This document shows positions 53,387-61,437 of a stretch of 64,000 nucleotides of DNA, piece after piece. Origin of the DNA: a virus; the IMG/VR virus record IMGVR_UViG_3300025687_005582, positions 24,267-88,266 of that record. One strand, given 5' to 3'. Numbering within the stretch: position 1 is the stretch's first letter; each line of letters starts with the position of its first letter. The notes below the pieces were generated by a model. It was not told where the DNA came from and did no database searches. It was given only the letters and a program-made list of their open reading frames with translations. The translations under genes and the position numbers were made by a program.

Positions 53387-53393
53387 CTATTTA
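53387..53393 (+). promoter_or_regulatory. Candidate late promoter CTATTTA (before 53416)
   Basis: CTATTTA in a 77-bp gap, 29 nt before the ATG of the fibre gene, with AGGAGAG between. The rest of the gap holds TTTTTGACTTTGACC upstream of the motif but no hairpin. Confidence 0.5.
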
Positions 53394-53415
53394 TGAAAGC
53401 AGGAGAGATTTAAAT

Positions 53416-55137
53416 ATGTCATGGGTATTTGGACCGGGAGGCGGTGGCACCCCCGGAGGCGCAAATGGAGATATACAGTTCAATAACAATGGGTCGTTTA
53501 GTGGCTCAAACTTATTAACCACAGATGGTTCGGGATCCTTATCGGCATCTACCCACGTTTCAGCCTCAACCTTTTACGGCGATGGCTCTAACCTAACTGG
53601 CGTTACAGCATCAGCAGTTCAGGTTGCTAATGGTCCTCAGTATTCTTTACAGTTTAGATATGACTCTCCTGTATCTGGTGATTTAAGTGGGTCTAGTGAT
53701 TTACTTTGGGATCCAGCAACAAGTGATGTTCTTATATCAGGCAACGTTCGTCTTGAGAACGGTAAAGAATTCTACGGCGACTTGGAAGGTGCTATCTTAT
53801 TTCCTGCCAAAGTTGATGAAGTTGGCGGTATTGGAAAAGGCAAAGTCGTATACATCAAAGGAATATCGGGAACAACGCCAACCATTGGTCTTGCTGCTTG
53901 CGATAACCCTGCTACGATGCCTGCTTTTGGGTTGTGCGTAGCTTCGGCCAGCAATAATGCCAACACTCAAGTTGCAACCTTTGGTTCTCTTGATGGCTTG
54001 AATCTAAACAACATATCCCCCGGACATTCATTCTCGGCAGGTGATATTCTTTATGTGAACACAGGCTCTGGTGGAACAGCAGGAACATTCACCAACATTA
54101 AGCCAACAGGCTCTAACAACCTACTACAAAACATTGGCAAGGTTGTTCGCAATGGTGTTAGCTCTAATGGGCAAATCAAAGTTGGTGGTGCAGGTAGAAC
54201 AAATGATACTCCCAACTTGGATAAAGGATATATATTTGTCGGCAACGAAACAGACCAAGCAATCCAAGATAACACAATCTTTGTTTCAGCCTCGGCTAAT
54301 AGAGTTGGCATTAACGTATCAACAAATCTTTCAGCAGCCCTTCACGTTTCTGCTTCTTCTGTTCACGGCGGTGAGTCCGCACGCTTTGAAGGCGAAGTTG
54401 TTATTACAAGCCCAGAAGGCAAATTACAAGTTCGAGATACAACAAACAATTATCAGGTATCTTTGGCGCCAGCATTTATTCCTAGAGTTGCCTTCGGAAC
54501 TACCTCAAATGAATTGCAATATATGTATATTGATGGCGGTAACACAAATAGAATTGCTTCACTTAATGATTTTTATATTGCAACTGCATCAGTCAACGGC
54601 GTGAACTTTGGTAAAGGTTTTTATTATGATATTTCAGAAGAAAGATTTGGTATTCATACCAAGACTCCTACGCACGACTTTACAGTTAATGGCGATCTTT
54701 CTGTATCATCCTCAGCCAGTGGGTCTATCAATATTGGCGAAGGAATAAGCTATGTATTTGATGGAGTTAATCGTTTTGATGTATTTGAAAATGAATTTAG
54801 GATAAACAAGACCAATTTCTATCAAGGTGTCTCTGGAGAACAGACAAGCAACTTTAATATTCGCGATGCACAAGTGTTTCTTGTTGACACCAACAGTTCG
54901 GTTGTCACCGGTACACTTCCTGGCGTGAACTCTTCAGATGATTATGGTGTTACATTTATTATTAAGGACTCTGGCGGAAACGCTGGTACAAACGATATTG
55001 TCATTGAGCCATCTGGCTCACAAAATATTGATGGCGGTACCGCTGCTAAGATAACGACAAACTATGGAGCTATGACTGTGGTTGCTATTTCGTCTTCAAC
55101 AAACGGTCTCGGCTGGGCAATTGTTTCGGCAACATAA
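53416..55137 (+). CDS. Tail-fibre-like protein (573 aa)
   Basis: Opening MSWVFGPGGGGTPGGANGDIQFNNNGSFSGS is typical of collagen/beta-helix phage fibres. Residues 40-65 (SASTHVSASTFYGDGSNLTGVTAS) are a repeated fibre segment known from phage tails and cell-surface fibres. The centre and C-terminus are beta-rich repeats, closing with GTAAKITTNYGAMTVVAISS. No chaperone or peptidase domain is evident. It has its own late-type promoter. It sits oddly between neck and scaffold genes, suggesting insertion of a fibre module into the head block. It pairs with the next gene. Confidence 0.65.
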   Translation: MSWVFGPGGGGTPGGANGDIQFNNNGSFSGSNLLTTDGSGSLSASTHVSASTFYGDGSNLTGVTASAVQVANGPQYSLQFRYDSPVSGDLSGSSDLLWDPATSDVLISGNVRLENGKEFYGDLEGAILFPAKVDEVGGIGKGKVVYIKGISGTTPTIGLAACDNPATMPAFGLCVASASNNANTQVATFGSLDGLNLNNISPGHSFSAGDILYVNTGSGGTAGTFTNIKPTGSNNLLQNIGKVVRNGVSSNGQIKVGGAGRTNDTPNLDKGYIFVGNETDQAIQDNTIFVSASANRVGINVSTNLSAALHVSASSVHGGESARFEGEVVITSPEGKLQVRDTTNNYQVSLAPAFIPRVAFGTTSNELQYMYIDGGNTNRIASLNDFYIATASVNGVNFGKGFYYDISEERFGIHTKTPTHDFTVNGDLSVSSSASGSINIGEGISYVFDGVNRFDVFENEFRINKTNFYQGVSGEQTSNFNIRDAQVFLVDTNSSVVTGTLPGVNSSDDYGVTFIIKDSGGNAGTNDIVIEPSGSQNIDGGTAAKITTNYGAMTVVAISSSTNGLGWAIVSAT

Positions 55138-55149
55138 AAGGATTGTAAA

Positions 55150-55899
55150 ATGGGATTAGTATTAGAAAATGGTTTCTGGCAACTACAGGCAGACGGCAGC
55201 AATGTCAAAACTGTTGCACAGACCTTGTCCCCCTCATCTGGAACTCCTTCCAGTATTGCAGATGGTGCTACATTAGATGCTGGGATGCTAAATGGGTGGG
55301 TTGTTAAAGATCCAAATGGGGTCTTTAACGCAGTAACAGATGATGGTACCACATGTAATATTAAATTTGATCAGGGGGGCGGCGGAACGTTAACGCCTTC
55401 TAATGGCAGTGCCTTTGTAACTAATGGACTAATTCAATACCCCAATCTTCTTATGGGGGATTTTGATTTCGCTATATACACCGATAACCCGGGAAGTGTT
55501 GCGAGTGTAAATACAGAGATAGATATAATGGCCGGTGGTGGTAACGCGGTTAACGAAGCACACTGGTTAGGTCATAGGTACGGAAGATGGAACGCATCGC
55601 TCGCCAAATACTATGGGATGGGTGCTTTCGGATCCCAGGCCCTTGTTCACAACGGAACTTCAAATTTATCCAGAACCACAGCAAGATGGATTGGTATTAA
55701 GCGTGTGAGCCAGACAGTTTCGTTTCGTGAAGGCGGCACAGCCGAAACGCCAAGTTGGACCGACACCGACAAGCAATGGGACGCCGCCGGCGGTGCCGTC
55801 CGAATCGCAATATCATTTTTTGCTGGCTCCGCAACTGAGGAAACTTACAGGCTTTATAAAGTTATTCTCAATGGCTCTGAGTACACGGCTACTCCATAA
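55150..55899 (+). CDS. Fibre-tip or adhesin-like protein (249 aa)
   Basis: 249 residues, beta-rich, many Gly/Thr/Asn and Trp (W10, WVVKDP, HWLG, RWIGIKR, WTDTDKQW). NFDFAIYTDN-like, HWLGHRYGRWNAS and ETYRLYKVILNG suggest a concanavalin-like sandwich, but no family motif is certain. Parts (55376-55400 and 55735-55810) are visibly richer in GC than neighbours, hinting at recent acquisition. It directly follows the tail-fibre gene with an AAAGGA site, so it may be a receptor-binding tip (inference). A 127-bp gap with a CTATTTA element follows. Confidence 0.52.
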   Translation: MGLVLENGFWQLQADGSNVKTVAQTLSPSSGTPSSIADGATLDAGMLNGWVVKDPNGVFNAVTDDGTTCNIKFDQGGGGTLTPSNGSAFVTNGLIQYPNLLMGDFDFAIYTDNPGSVASVNTEIDIMAGGGNAVNEAHWLGHRYGRWNASLAKYYGMGAFGSQALVHNGTSNLSRTTARWIGIKRVSQTVSFREGGTAETPSWTDTDKQWDAAGGAVRIAISFFAGSATEETYRLYKVILNGSEYTATP

Positions 55900-55984
55900 T
55901 TAAACTTTTCATACTGTATAAGCGAGTACCTTAACTTTACGCTTCTTAAATAAAACAGTTTTCGTCATTTAGAAAAATAAAACA

Positions 55985-55991
55985 CTATTTA
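55985..55991 (+). promoter_or_regulatory. Candidate late promoter CTATTTA (before 56027)
   Basis: CTATTTA in the 127-bp gap before the scaffold gene, 42 nt from its ATG, with GGAG at 56014-56017. The rest of the gap (55900-55984) is AT-rich without a clear hairpin or second promoter. Confidence 0.5.
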
Positions 55992-56026
55992 TTTTTGACG
56001 AGCTATCGTGTTTGGAGTTAATTTTT

Positions 56027-57301
56027 ATGTCTTCACTATTAGAAGAGGCGATCGTGGACGCCAAAGCCCTTAAGGAAGCAGCATTGAAGAATGCTGAGAA
56101 TGTTGTATTGGAAAAGTATTCGGGCGAAGTTAAGAAAGCCTTAGATACTTTACTAGAGCAAGAAGAACTAGAAGAGGGTGGCGAAGACGAGACTCTTACA
56201 GAGTTCACAGACGATGTTCCTTACGCATTTCAGAACGAAGAGTTAGATGCTTTAGAAGAAGACGAAATTGTTGAGATTGATTTTGATGCTCTCAAGGCTC
56301 GTTTAGAAAAGGAAGATGAAGTTGTTGAGGAAGAAGACCTTAACGATGCTCTAGAGATGGCTGACGATATGGCTGGTGGCGAGATGGCCCCAGAGCTTGA
56401 AGCTTCTGCCGAGGAAGATACTGCCGAACTAGGTGCAGAGCCAGTCGAGCCACTAGAAGAAGGCAAAGACCGTTTCATTATCATGAAGAGCAGCCGAGCC
56501 CTGGACGACGGCAAAGCGCAGCCAAGCAACGCTTATTCCAACCCCGCAACCACTAAGAAGGCTGGTGTGAAGGCTGGACACGTTTACGACTCCAAAGAAG
56601 CCGCAGAGAAAGATGCCAAAAAGCTGGGAGACGCCAACCCGGTGGGCTTCACAGTTGTGAAACTGGCTAGCAAGGATCTAGATGAAGATCTCGATCTATC
56701 CGGACTTTTTATTGAAGAATTAATAGAAGAGCTTGTTGTTGATATGGATACATCACCAGCAGGCTTCTCTTCACTCGGTGGCGCTTACAATAGTGTGATG
56801 CAAGCAAATAATGATGCTATTGCAGCTGCTAAGGAAGCACACCTTGAGGAAGAAGAGGAAGAGGAGATTGAAGAAGATACCGCACCAGATGTTGTGCCGG
56901 TTGAACTTCATGAGGCAAAGATCTCCAAACTTACAGAATCTAACAGAGAGCTTCGTGCTCTCATTGTTGAAGCAAAGGATCAACTTACAAAGTTGAATCT
57001 TGATAACGCCAAGCTTGTTTATCAAAACAAGGCTTTGAATAGCGCCTCCTTGAATGAGCGACAAAAAGCACAAATTGTCGAAGCTGTTCAATCTGCCAAT
57101 TCTGTTGAAGAAGCAAGTATGATTTTTGAAACAATTCAAAACGCAGTGGGGAACACTCCTGATCAGAGAACACGTCCACAAACACTACGTGAAGCGGTTC
57201 AAAGACCTACGTCGCTTTTGATCAATTCTAAGAGAAACAACGAGGCAACTAAGGATCCAGCAATGGGTCGTATGCTGCGTTTAGCAGGTTTGAATAAATA
57301 A
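56027..57301 (+). CDS. Prohead core scaffold protein (gp22-like)
   Basis: The ATG at 56027 with GGAG upstream is chosen over an in-frame TTG at 56012, giving 424 residues (T4 gp22 is 269). Extremely Glu/Asp-rich and helical, with many (L/I)xE sites for the protease; the C-terminal SANSVEEASMIFETIQNAVGN...MLRLAGL block is typical of gp22-type scaffolds before the capsid gene. Residues about 148-216 (DRFIIMKSS to FTVVKLA) differ: a compact, basic, GC-richer segment that looks like an inserted small domain. It forms the core inside the prohead and is degraded before packaging (family knowledge). Confidence 0.8.
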   Translation: MSSLLEEAIVDAKALKEAALKNAENVVLEKYSGEVKKALDTLLEQEELEEGGEDETLTEFTDDVPYAFQNEELDALEEDEIVEIDFDALKARLEKEDEVVEEEDLNDALEMADDMAGGEMAPELEASAEEDTAELGAEPVEPLEEGKDRFIIMKSSRALDDGKAQPSNAYSNPATTKKAGVKAGHVYDSKEAAEKDAKKLGDANPVGFTVVKLASKDLDEDLDLSGLFIEELIEELVVDMDTSPAGFSSLGGAYNSVMQANNDAIAAAKEAHLEEEEEEEIEEDTAPDVVPVELHEAKISKLTESNRELRALIVEAKDQLTKLNLDNAKLVYQNKALNSASLNERQKAQIVEAVQSANSVEEASMIFETIQNAVGNTPDQRTRPQTLREAVQRPTSLLINSKRNNEATKDPAMGRMLRLAGLNK

Positions 57302-57332
57302 ACAATAACATTCATATGGAGGTATATTAAAA

Positions 57333-59063
57333 ATGTCTATTGTACAAAGATTGACAGAGGGTATCGTCAATCGTGATCTCGCCAAGGAGGGTGCTGCACT
57401 TATCAACAAGTGGGAGCAGACCGGTCTTCTTGAGGGCATCTCTGACGATACAAAGAGAAACGGTATGGCCCGTTTGCTTGAGAATCAGGCAAAGGAGCTT
57501 CTCCGTGAGTCTTCCAGCATGGCTGCTGGTGACGTAGAGGGTTTTGCCGCTGTTGCATTCCCACTTGTACGCCGTGTATTCGGTTCCTTGATCGCTAACG
57601 ATCTCGTAAGTGTTCAGCCAATGAGCCTTCCATCAGGTCTCATTTTCTTCCTTGACTTTAAGTACGGTGGTGTCTTCGGCAGCACAGCTGATCGTCTTGG
57701 AAACGTATTCGATACATCACTCTACGGTGGTGGGCGAGTTGGTTCCCAGATCACCGGTGGTGTTCTTCTAACCGGAGTAAACGCTGAGCGTGGTCCTTAC
57801 GCACTTAACAACGGTTACTCTTCACCAACAGGTTCGATTACTATCACAACTACAATCCGCGCATCTGGCTCTGTCGGTGCAAACGGTGAGTTCCTCGCAG
57901 ACGCAGGATCCACATCTGGTTACGATGGCGTCGATATGCTACAGTTCGATCCGGATCTAGTTTCCGGATCCGAGGTTGCAATTGCTACAATTCCGAAGTC
58001 TCAGTTGACAACAGGTCAGTTTAACTTTGACGATTTTGTTGCTATTACTGTTGCTGAAGGTGCTGCTCCTGCCCTAGCGAATGGTCGCTTGGTTCGCCGC
58101 CTCACACGCGAAGACGATCAGAACGCAGATCTTGTTCTTCTTATCGTTAATGCTTCTGGCTCTGAGAAGGCACCATTACTCTCTAGCTCTCTAAACGCCG
58201 TAACCACCTGCACAGCTCCTATCAAGGATGACTTTATTACCGGTGGTTCCATTGGTTCCGTTGTTGGTGATCAGACATGGGGTCTTGAGGGAAGTGAACA
58301 AATCCCAGAGATCGACATCAAGGTCGATTCCGTAGCAGTCACAGCTGTAACCAAGAAGCTCAAGGCTAAGTGGACACCAGAGTTGGGTCAAGACCTCAAC
58401 GCTTACCACAACCTTGACGCTGAGGTTGAGCTTACTCAGATTCTTTCTGAGCAGATTGCTCTTGAGATCGACCGCGAGATCCTTGAGGATCTTATACGTG
58501 GTGCGACAGCCGGTACACGTTACTGGTCCCGTCTCCCAGGTCAGTTCTTGAACCGTCTAACTGGTGCTGTTTCAGCTACAACCCAGGACTTCACTGGTAA
58601 CGTATCTGAGTGGTACGAGACTCTCGTTGAAACAATCAACGAGGTTTCTGCTGAGATCCACCGTAAGACTCTTCGTGGTGCTGCAAACTTTGTGGTATGC
58701 TCCCCAGAGGTTGCTAACATCCTTGAGTTCACAGCTGGCTTCCGTGCAAACGTTACAGCCGATGCTGACCGTGGTGATATCGGTGCTGTTCGCGTTGGTT
58801 CCCTCTCCAAGAAGTTTGATGTTATGGTTGACCCATACTTCCCACGTCAGTTGATCCTCGTTGGTCGACGTGGCTCCAGCTTCCTTGAGAGCGGCTACGT
58901 GTACGCACCTTACGTACCACTACAGACCACACCAACAATCTTCGGTGTAGAGGACTTCGTACCTCGCAAGGGTGTCATGACCCGTTACGCCAAGAAGATG
59001 GTCCGTCCAGACATGTACGGCTTGGTTATTTGTAGAGGTCTTGTTGAGAACCCAACAAGCTAG
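57333..59063 (+). CDS. Major capsid protein (gp23-like)
   Basis: 576 residues (T4 gp23 is 521). FPLVRRVFGSLIANDLVSVQPMSLPSGLIFFLDFKYG (about 76-112) is the hallmark block of gp23. The N-terminal 59 residues are a helical leader ending LLRE (L57-R58-E59), the likely protease cleavage site before SSSMAAGD. The C-terminus has the FVVCSPEVANILE and PYFPRQLILVGRRG segments. A GGAGGT ribosome site, the best of any large gene here, and many C-ending codons fit very high expression. It is followed by a strong terminator. Confidence 0.96.
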   Translation: MSIVQRLTEGIVNRDLAKEGAALINKWEQTGLLEGISDDTKRNGMARLLENQAKELLRESSSMAAGDVEGFAAVAFPLVRRVFGSLIANDLVSVQPMSLPSGLIFFLDFKYGGVFGSTADRLGNVFDTSLYGGGRVGSQITGGVLLTGVNAERGPYALNNGYSSPTGSITITTTIRASGSVGANGEFLADAGSTSGYDGVDMLQFDPDLVSGSEVAIATIPKSQLTTGQFNFDDFVAITVAEGAAPALANGRLVRRLTREDDQNADLVLLIVNASGSEKAPLLSSSLNAVTTCTAPIKDDFITGGSIGSVVGDQTWGLEGSEQIPEIDIKVDSVAVTAVTKKLKAKWTPELGQDLNAYHNLDAEVELTQILSEQIALEIDREILEDLIRGATAGTRYWSRLPGQFLNRLTGAVSATTQDFTGNVSEWYETLVETINEVSAEIHRKTLRGAANFVVCSPEVANILEFTAGFRANVTADADRGDIGAVRVGSLSKKFDVMVDPYFPRQLILVGRRGSSFLESGYVYAPYVPLQTTPTIFGVEDFVPRKGVMTRYAKKMVRPDMYGLVICRGLVENPTS

Positions 59064-59090
59064 TTAGTCTGACTTAAGGTCAAAATAATG

Positions 59091-59120
59091 AAAGCCCTGC
59101 CTCTTTTGAGGTGGGGCTTT
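59091..59120 (+). terminator. Rho-independent terminator after the capsid gene
   Basis: Left arm AAAGCCCTGCCTC and right arm GAGGTGGGGCTTT pair with minor mismatches around a TTTT loop. The downstream tract (TTTCTATTTATT) is U-rich rather than a pure T run. It limits transcripts between capsid and neck genes, and the next promoter element starts immediately after it. Confidence 0.82.
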
Positions 59121-59127
59121 CTATTTA
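59121..59127 (+). promoter_or_regulatory. Candidate late promoter CTATTTA (before 59156)
   Basis: CTATTTA directly abuts the capsid terminator and lies 35 nt before the ATG of the neck gene, with CAGAGGAC as ribosome site. The terminator-then-promoter order supports the motif as a start site. Confidence 0.55.
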
Positions 59128-59155
59128 TTAATAGATAAAAATCAGAGGACCGTTA

Positions 59156-60424
59156 ATGTCAATTCCAAATCTCAATCCAGCATCCACTTCAAACGCCAAT
59201 ATACTTCCAGTTACAGGGGCGGCAGGAAATGTAGCAACAACTTTACCTTTTGGTATATATGCCACATCAAATGCTTTTCTATCTGGTGCAGCTGACCAAG
59301 TTGCTTATACTTACAAGAAGTTGGGTGGCGATGTTTTAGATATCGAGTTAGCAGAAGGAAACGTTTATGCCGCTTACGAAGAAGCAGTTTTAGAATACTC
59401 GTACTTAGTAAACCTATTCCAAACAAAGAACTCTCTTTCTTCTTACCTTGGAGCTACAACAGGATCCTTTGATCAAGATGGACAGATTGTATCAGGCGAT
59501 TCTTTATCCGGATCTAACATCGCTTTACGTTATCCAAGGTTTGATTATGGTTATGTTCGTAGAATCTCTGAAGGTCTTGCAACAGAAGCTGGCTTTGGTG
59601 GCACAACACCAATATATTCAGCATCAGTGAATAGAGTAGCCAATCAGCAAGATTACGATTTACAAACAATCATTTCGGCATCTTCTGCCAATAGTTCGTC
59701 TGTTCCTTTCTACGAACAGGTCGGAGATAAAAGAGTAACCATTAGAAAAGTATTCTTCAAGACTCCACGAGCAATGTGGAGATTTTATGGTTACTACGGT
59801 GGCTTCTCTGTTGTTGGTAACTTAAGAACTTATGGCCAGTACGCTGATGACTCTACATTTGAGATTGTCCCAACTTGGCAGAACAAACTTCAAGCAATGG
59901 CTTATGAAGATGCGCTTTGGACAAGAGTCTCACATTATTCTTATGAGATTCACGACAACAAGTTAAGGATTTTCCCAATACCTGATTCAACTTCGCCAGA
60001 AAAGTTCTGGGTTCAGTTTACAATTAACAACCAATATGAGCCTTGGGACAATCAGCCAGGAATAGATAACGGAGCGGAGGGCGTTAACAACATTAACACG
60101 CTTCCATTCGAGAACATTCCATATGAAAACATTAACGCTATAGGCAAGCAATGGATTCGTAGATTTGCTTTGGCACTAACAAAAGAGATCTTAGGACAAA
60201 TAAGAGGTAAGTTTTCCTCTGTTCCAATCCCAGGAGAATCTGTAACTCTTAACGCTGCAGAACTTCTTTCGCAAGCCAGAGCTGAAATGGATCAGTTGAG
60301 AGAAGAACTTAAAACCATTCTTGAAGATACCACTTACGATAAGTTGGCTGCTGTCGACTCCACGATGCAAGACTCTGGCAGGAAGGTTCTTGAGAACATC
60401 CCAGCTGGCATTTACGTAGGATAA
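59156..60424 (+). CDS. Neck/head-completion protein, gp13-like
   Basis: 422 residues (T4 gp13 is 309). IELAEGNVYAAYEEAVLEYSYLVN (about 62-85) and the C-terminal IGKQWIRRFALALTKEILGQIRGKF, PGESVTLNAAELLSQARAEMDQLREEL follow the gp13 pattern of marine T4-like phages, where the helix and 'lpG...LNg...y..A..Ei..L.eel' end is conserved. It completes the DNA-filled head below the portal. It begins a separate transcription unit and is followed by sheath-side proteins, the same order (13-15-18) as in T4 with gp14 apparently displaced upstream. Confidence 0.68.
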   Translation: MSIPNLNPASTSNANILPVTGAAGNVATTLPFGIYATSNAFLSGAADQVAYTYKKLGGDVLDIELAEGNVYAAYEEAVLEYSYLVNLFQTKNSLSSYLGATTGSFDQDGQIVSGDSLSGSNIALRYPRFDYGYVRRISEGLATEAGFGGTTPIYSASVNRVANQQDYDLQTIISASSANSSSVPFYEQVGDKRVTIRKVFFKTPRAMWRFYGYYGGFSVVGNLRTYGQYADDSTFEIVPTWQNKLQAMAYEDALWTRVSHYSYEIHDNKLRIFPIPDSTSPEKFWVQFTINNQYEPWDNQPGIDNGAEGVNNINTLPFENIPYENINAIGKQWIRRFALALTKEILGQIRGKFSSVPIPGESVTLNAAELLSQARAEMDQLREELKTILEDTTYDKLAAVDSTMQDSGRKVLENIPAGIYVG

Positions 60425-60428
60425 ATAA

Positions 60429-61373
60429 ATGTCACGTAGCAAAAGAACTGAGAGACAAATAAAAGATAAGAGATCGCAACGTTTTGATTATGTTGGCGAC
60501 AAAGAAGTTGCTGCTAAACTTCAAGAGATAGAGTTTATGCCTTCGTCTTTAGAGACGATAGATAAAGCTATGCTTCGTTTTATTGATGAAGAACTTAACC
60601 TTTTTGCCACAACAAATAATGGTTTTAAGAAAGTTCCAGTTCTGTGGGTTACAGCCGAGCGAGCCTTTCAGATAAAACACAACAAAGATCTGCGAGATAA
60701 AGAAGAAACTTTAATTCTTCCTTTAATAACAGTGAATAGAGCAAATGTAACTAAAGAGCAAAACTATCGCGGCACTGTGTTTGCGAACCTATACCCCGTT
60801 GATGATGAAAAAGGTGGCACTATTACTGTTGCGAGACAAATAAATCAAAAGAAGACAGCAGAGTTTCAGAATGCACAGGCAAATAGAAAATACGGTGCTG
60901 ATAAAGATGTTTCCAGCAAAATGCTAAACACAAACAAAAGAAACATGTCAACCGCAAAGACAGTGTATGAAACAATAACTATCCCAATCCCTACTTGGGT
61001 TAAAGTAATGTATGAGATTACCATTAGAACAGAGTATCAGCAGCAAATGAATGAGCTTATTCGTCCGTTCATTACAATTCCTGGGAACTCAAGAACTCCA
61101 AAGCGTATTGAGGCTGAGGGGCACTATTACGAAATCTTTATCGATGGCGGGTTTTCCAATAACTCCAATCAAGCCAATCTTGGTATGGAGCAAAGAAACT
61201 ACGAAACCAATATCAATATTGAAACTCTTGGTTACCTTATTGGTGAGGGAGAAAACCAAGAAAGACCAAAGATTGTCAAACGCCAAAATGCTGTTGATAT
61301 CAAACTCGGCAGAGAAAGAACCATAGTCGGAGATATCCCACAAAGCATTAAAGATGGTTTTTACAGAGAATAA
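60429..61373 (+). CDS. Tail sheath stabiliser/terminator-like protein (gp15-like, tentative)
   Basis: 314 residues (T4 gp15 is 272). KKVPVLWVTAERAFQIKHNKDLRDKEETLILPLITVNRANV (about 66-106), IPIPTWVKVMYEITIRTEYQQQMNELIRPFIT (about 188-219), and the mid-protein basic region. This pattern of strand-helix-strand with 'IP....v.Y...i.t.Y..q.NEl..PF.t' resembles gp15-type tail-completion proteins of marine phages. Its position between gp13 and the sheath gene matches T4. Identification is by layout and partial motif, not a firm family match. Confidence 0.55.
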   Translation: MSRSKRTERQIKDKRSQRFDYVGDKEVAAKLQEIEFMPSSLETIDKAMLRFIDEELNLFATTNNGFKKVPVLWVTAERAFQIKHNKDLRDKEETLILPLITVNRANVTKEQNYRGTVFANLYPVDDEKGGTITVARQINQKKTAEFQNAQANRKYGADKDVSSKMLNTNKRNMSTAKTVYETITIPIPTWVKVMYEITIRTEYQQQMNELIRPFITIPGNSRTPKRIEAEGHYYEIFIDGGFSNNSNQANLGMEQRNYETNINIETLGYLIGEGENQERPKIVKRQNAVDIKLGRERTIVGDIPQSIKDGFYRE

Positions 61374-61384
61374 TTCTCTTCCTA

Positions 61385-61401
61385 CTATTTAACACTATTT
61401 A
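61385..61401 (+). promoter_or_regulatory. Double CTATTTA element before the tail sheath gene
   Basis: Two CTATTTA copies, 61385-61391 and 61395-61401, 10 bp apart, i.e. one helical turn, then GGAGAA as ribosome site and the sheath ATG at 61438. It is the only doubled copy in the window. Confidence 0.5.
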
Positions 61402-61437
61402 CTTTGAACATTTTCGCAATGTAGGAGAACCGAACGA

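Noticed and set aside
55900-56026. 127-bp gap examined for a tRNA or small RNA gene
   Set aside because: No cloverleaf or strong hairpin was found; only AT-rich sequence, a CTATTTA element and a ribosome site.
61374-61429. Possible hairpin hiding the sheath ribosome site (TCCTAC pairing with GTAGGA)
   Set aside because: Only 6 bp with a loop of about 35 nt, and transcripts starting at the CTATTTA elements would lack the left arm.
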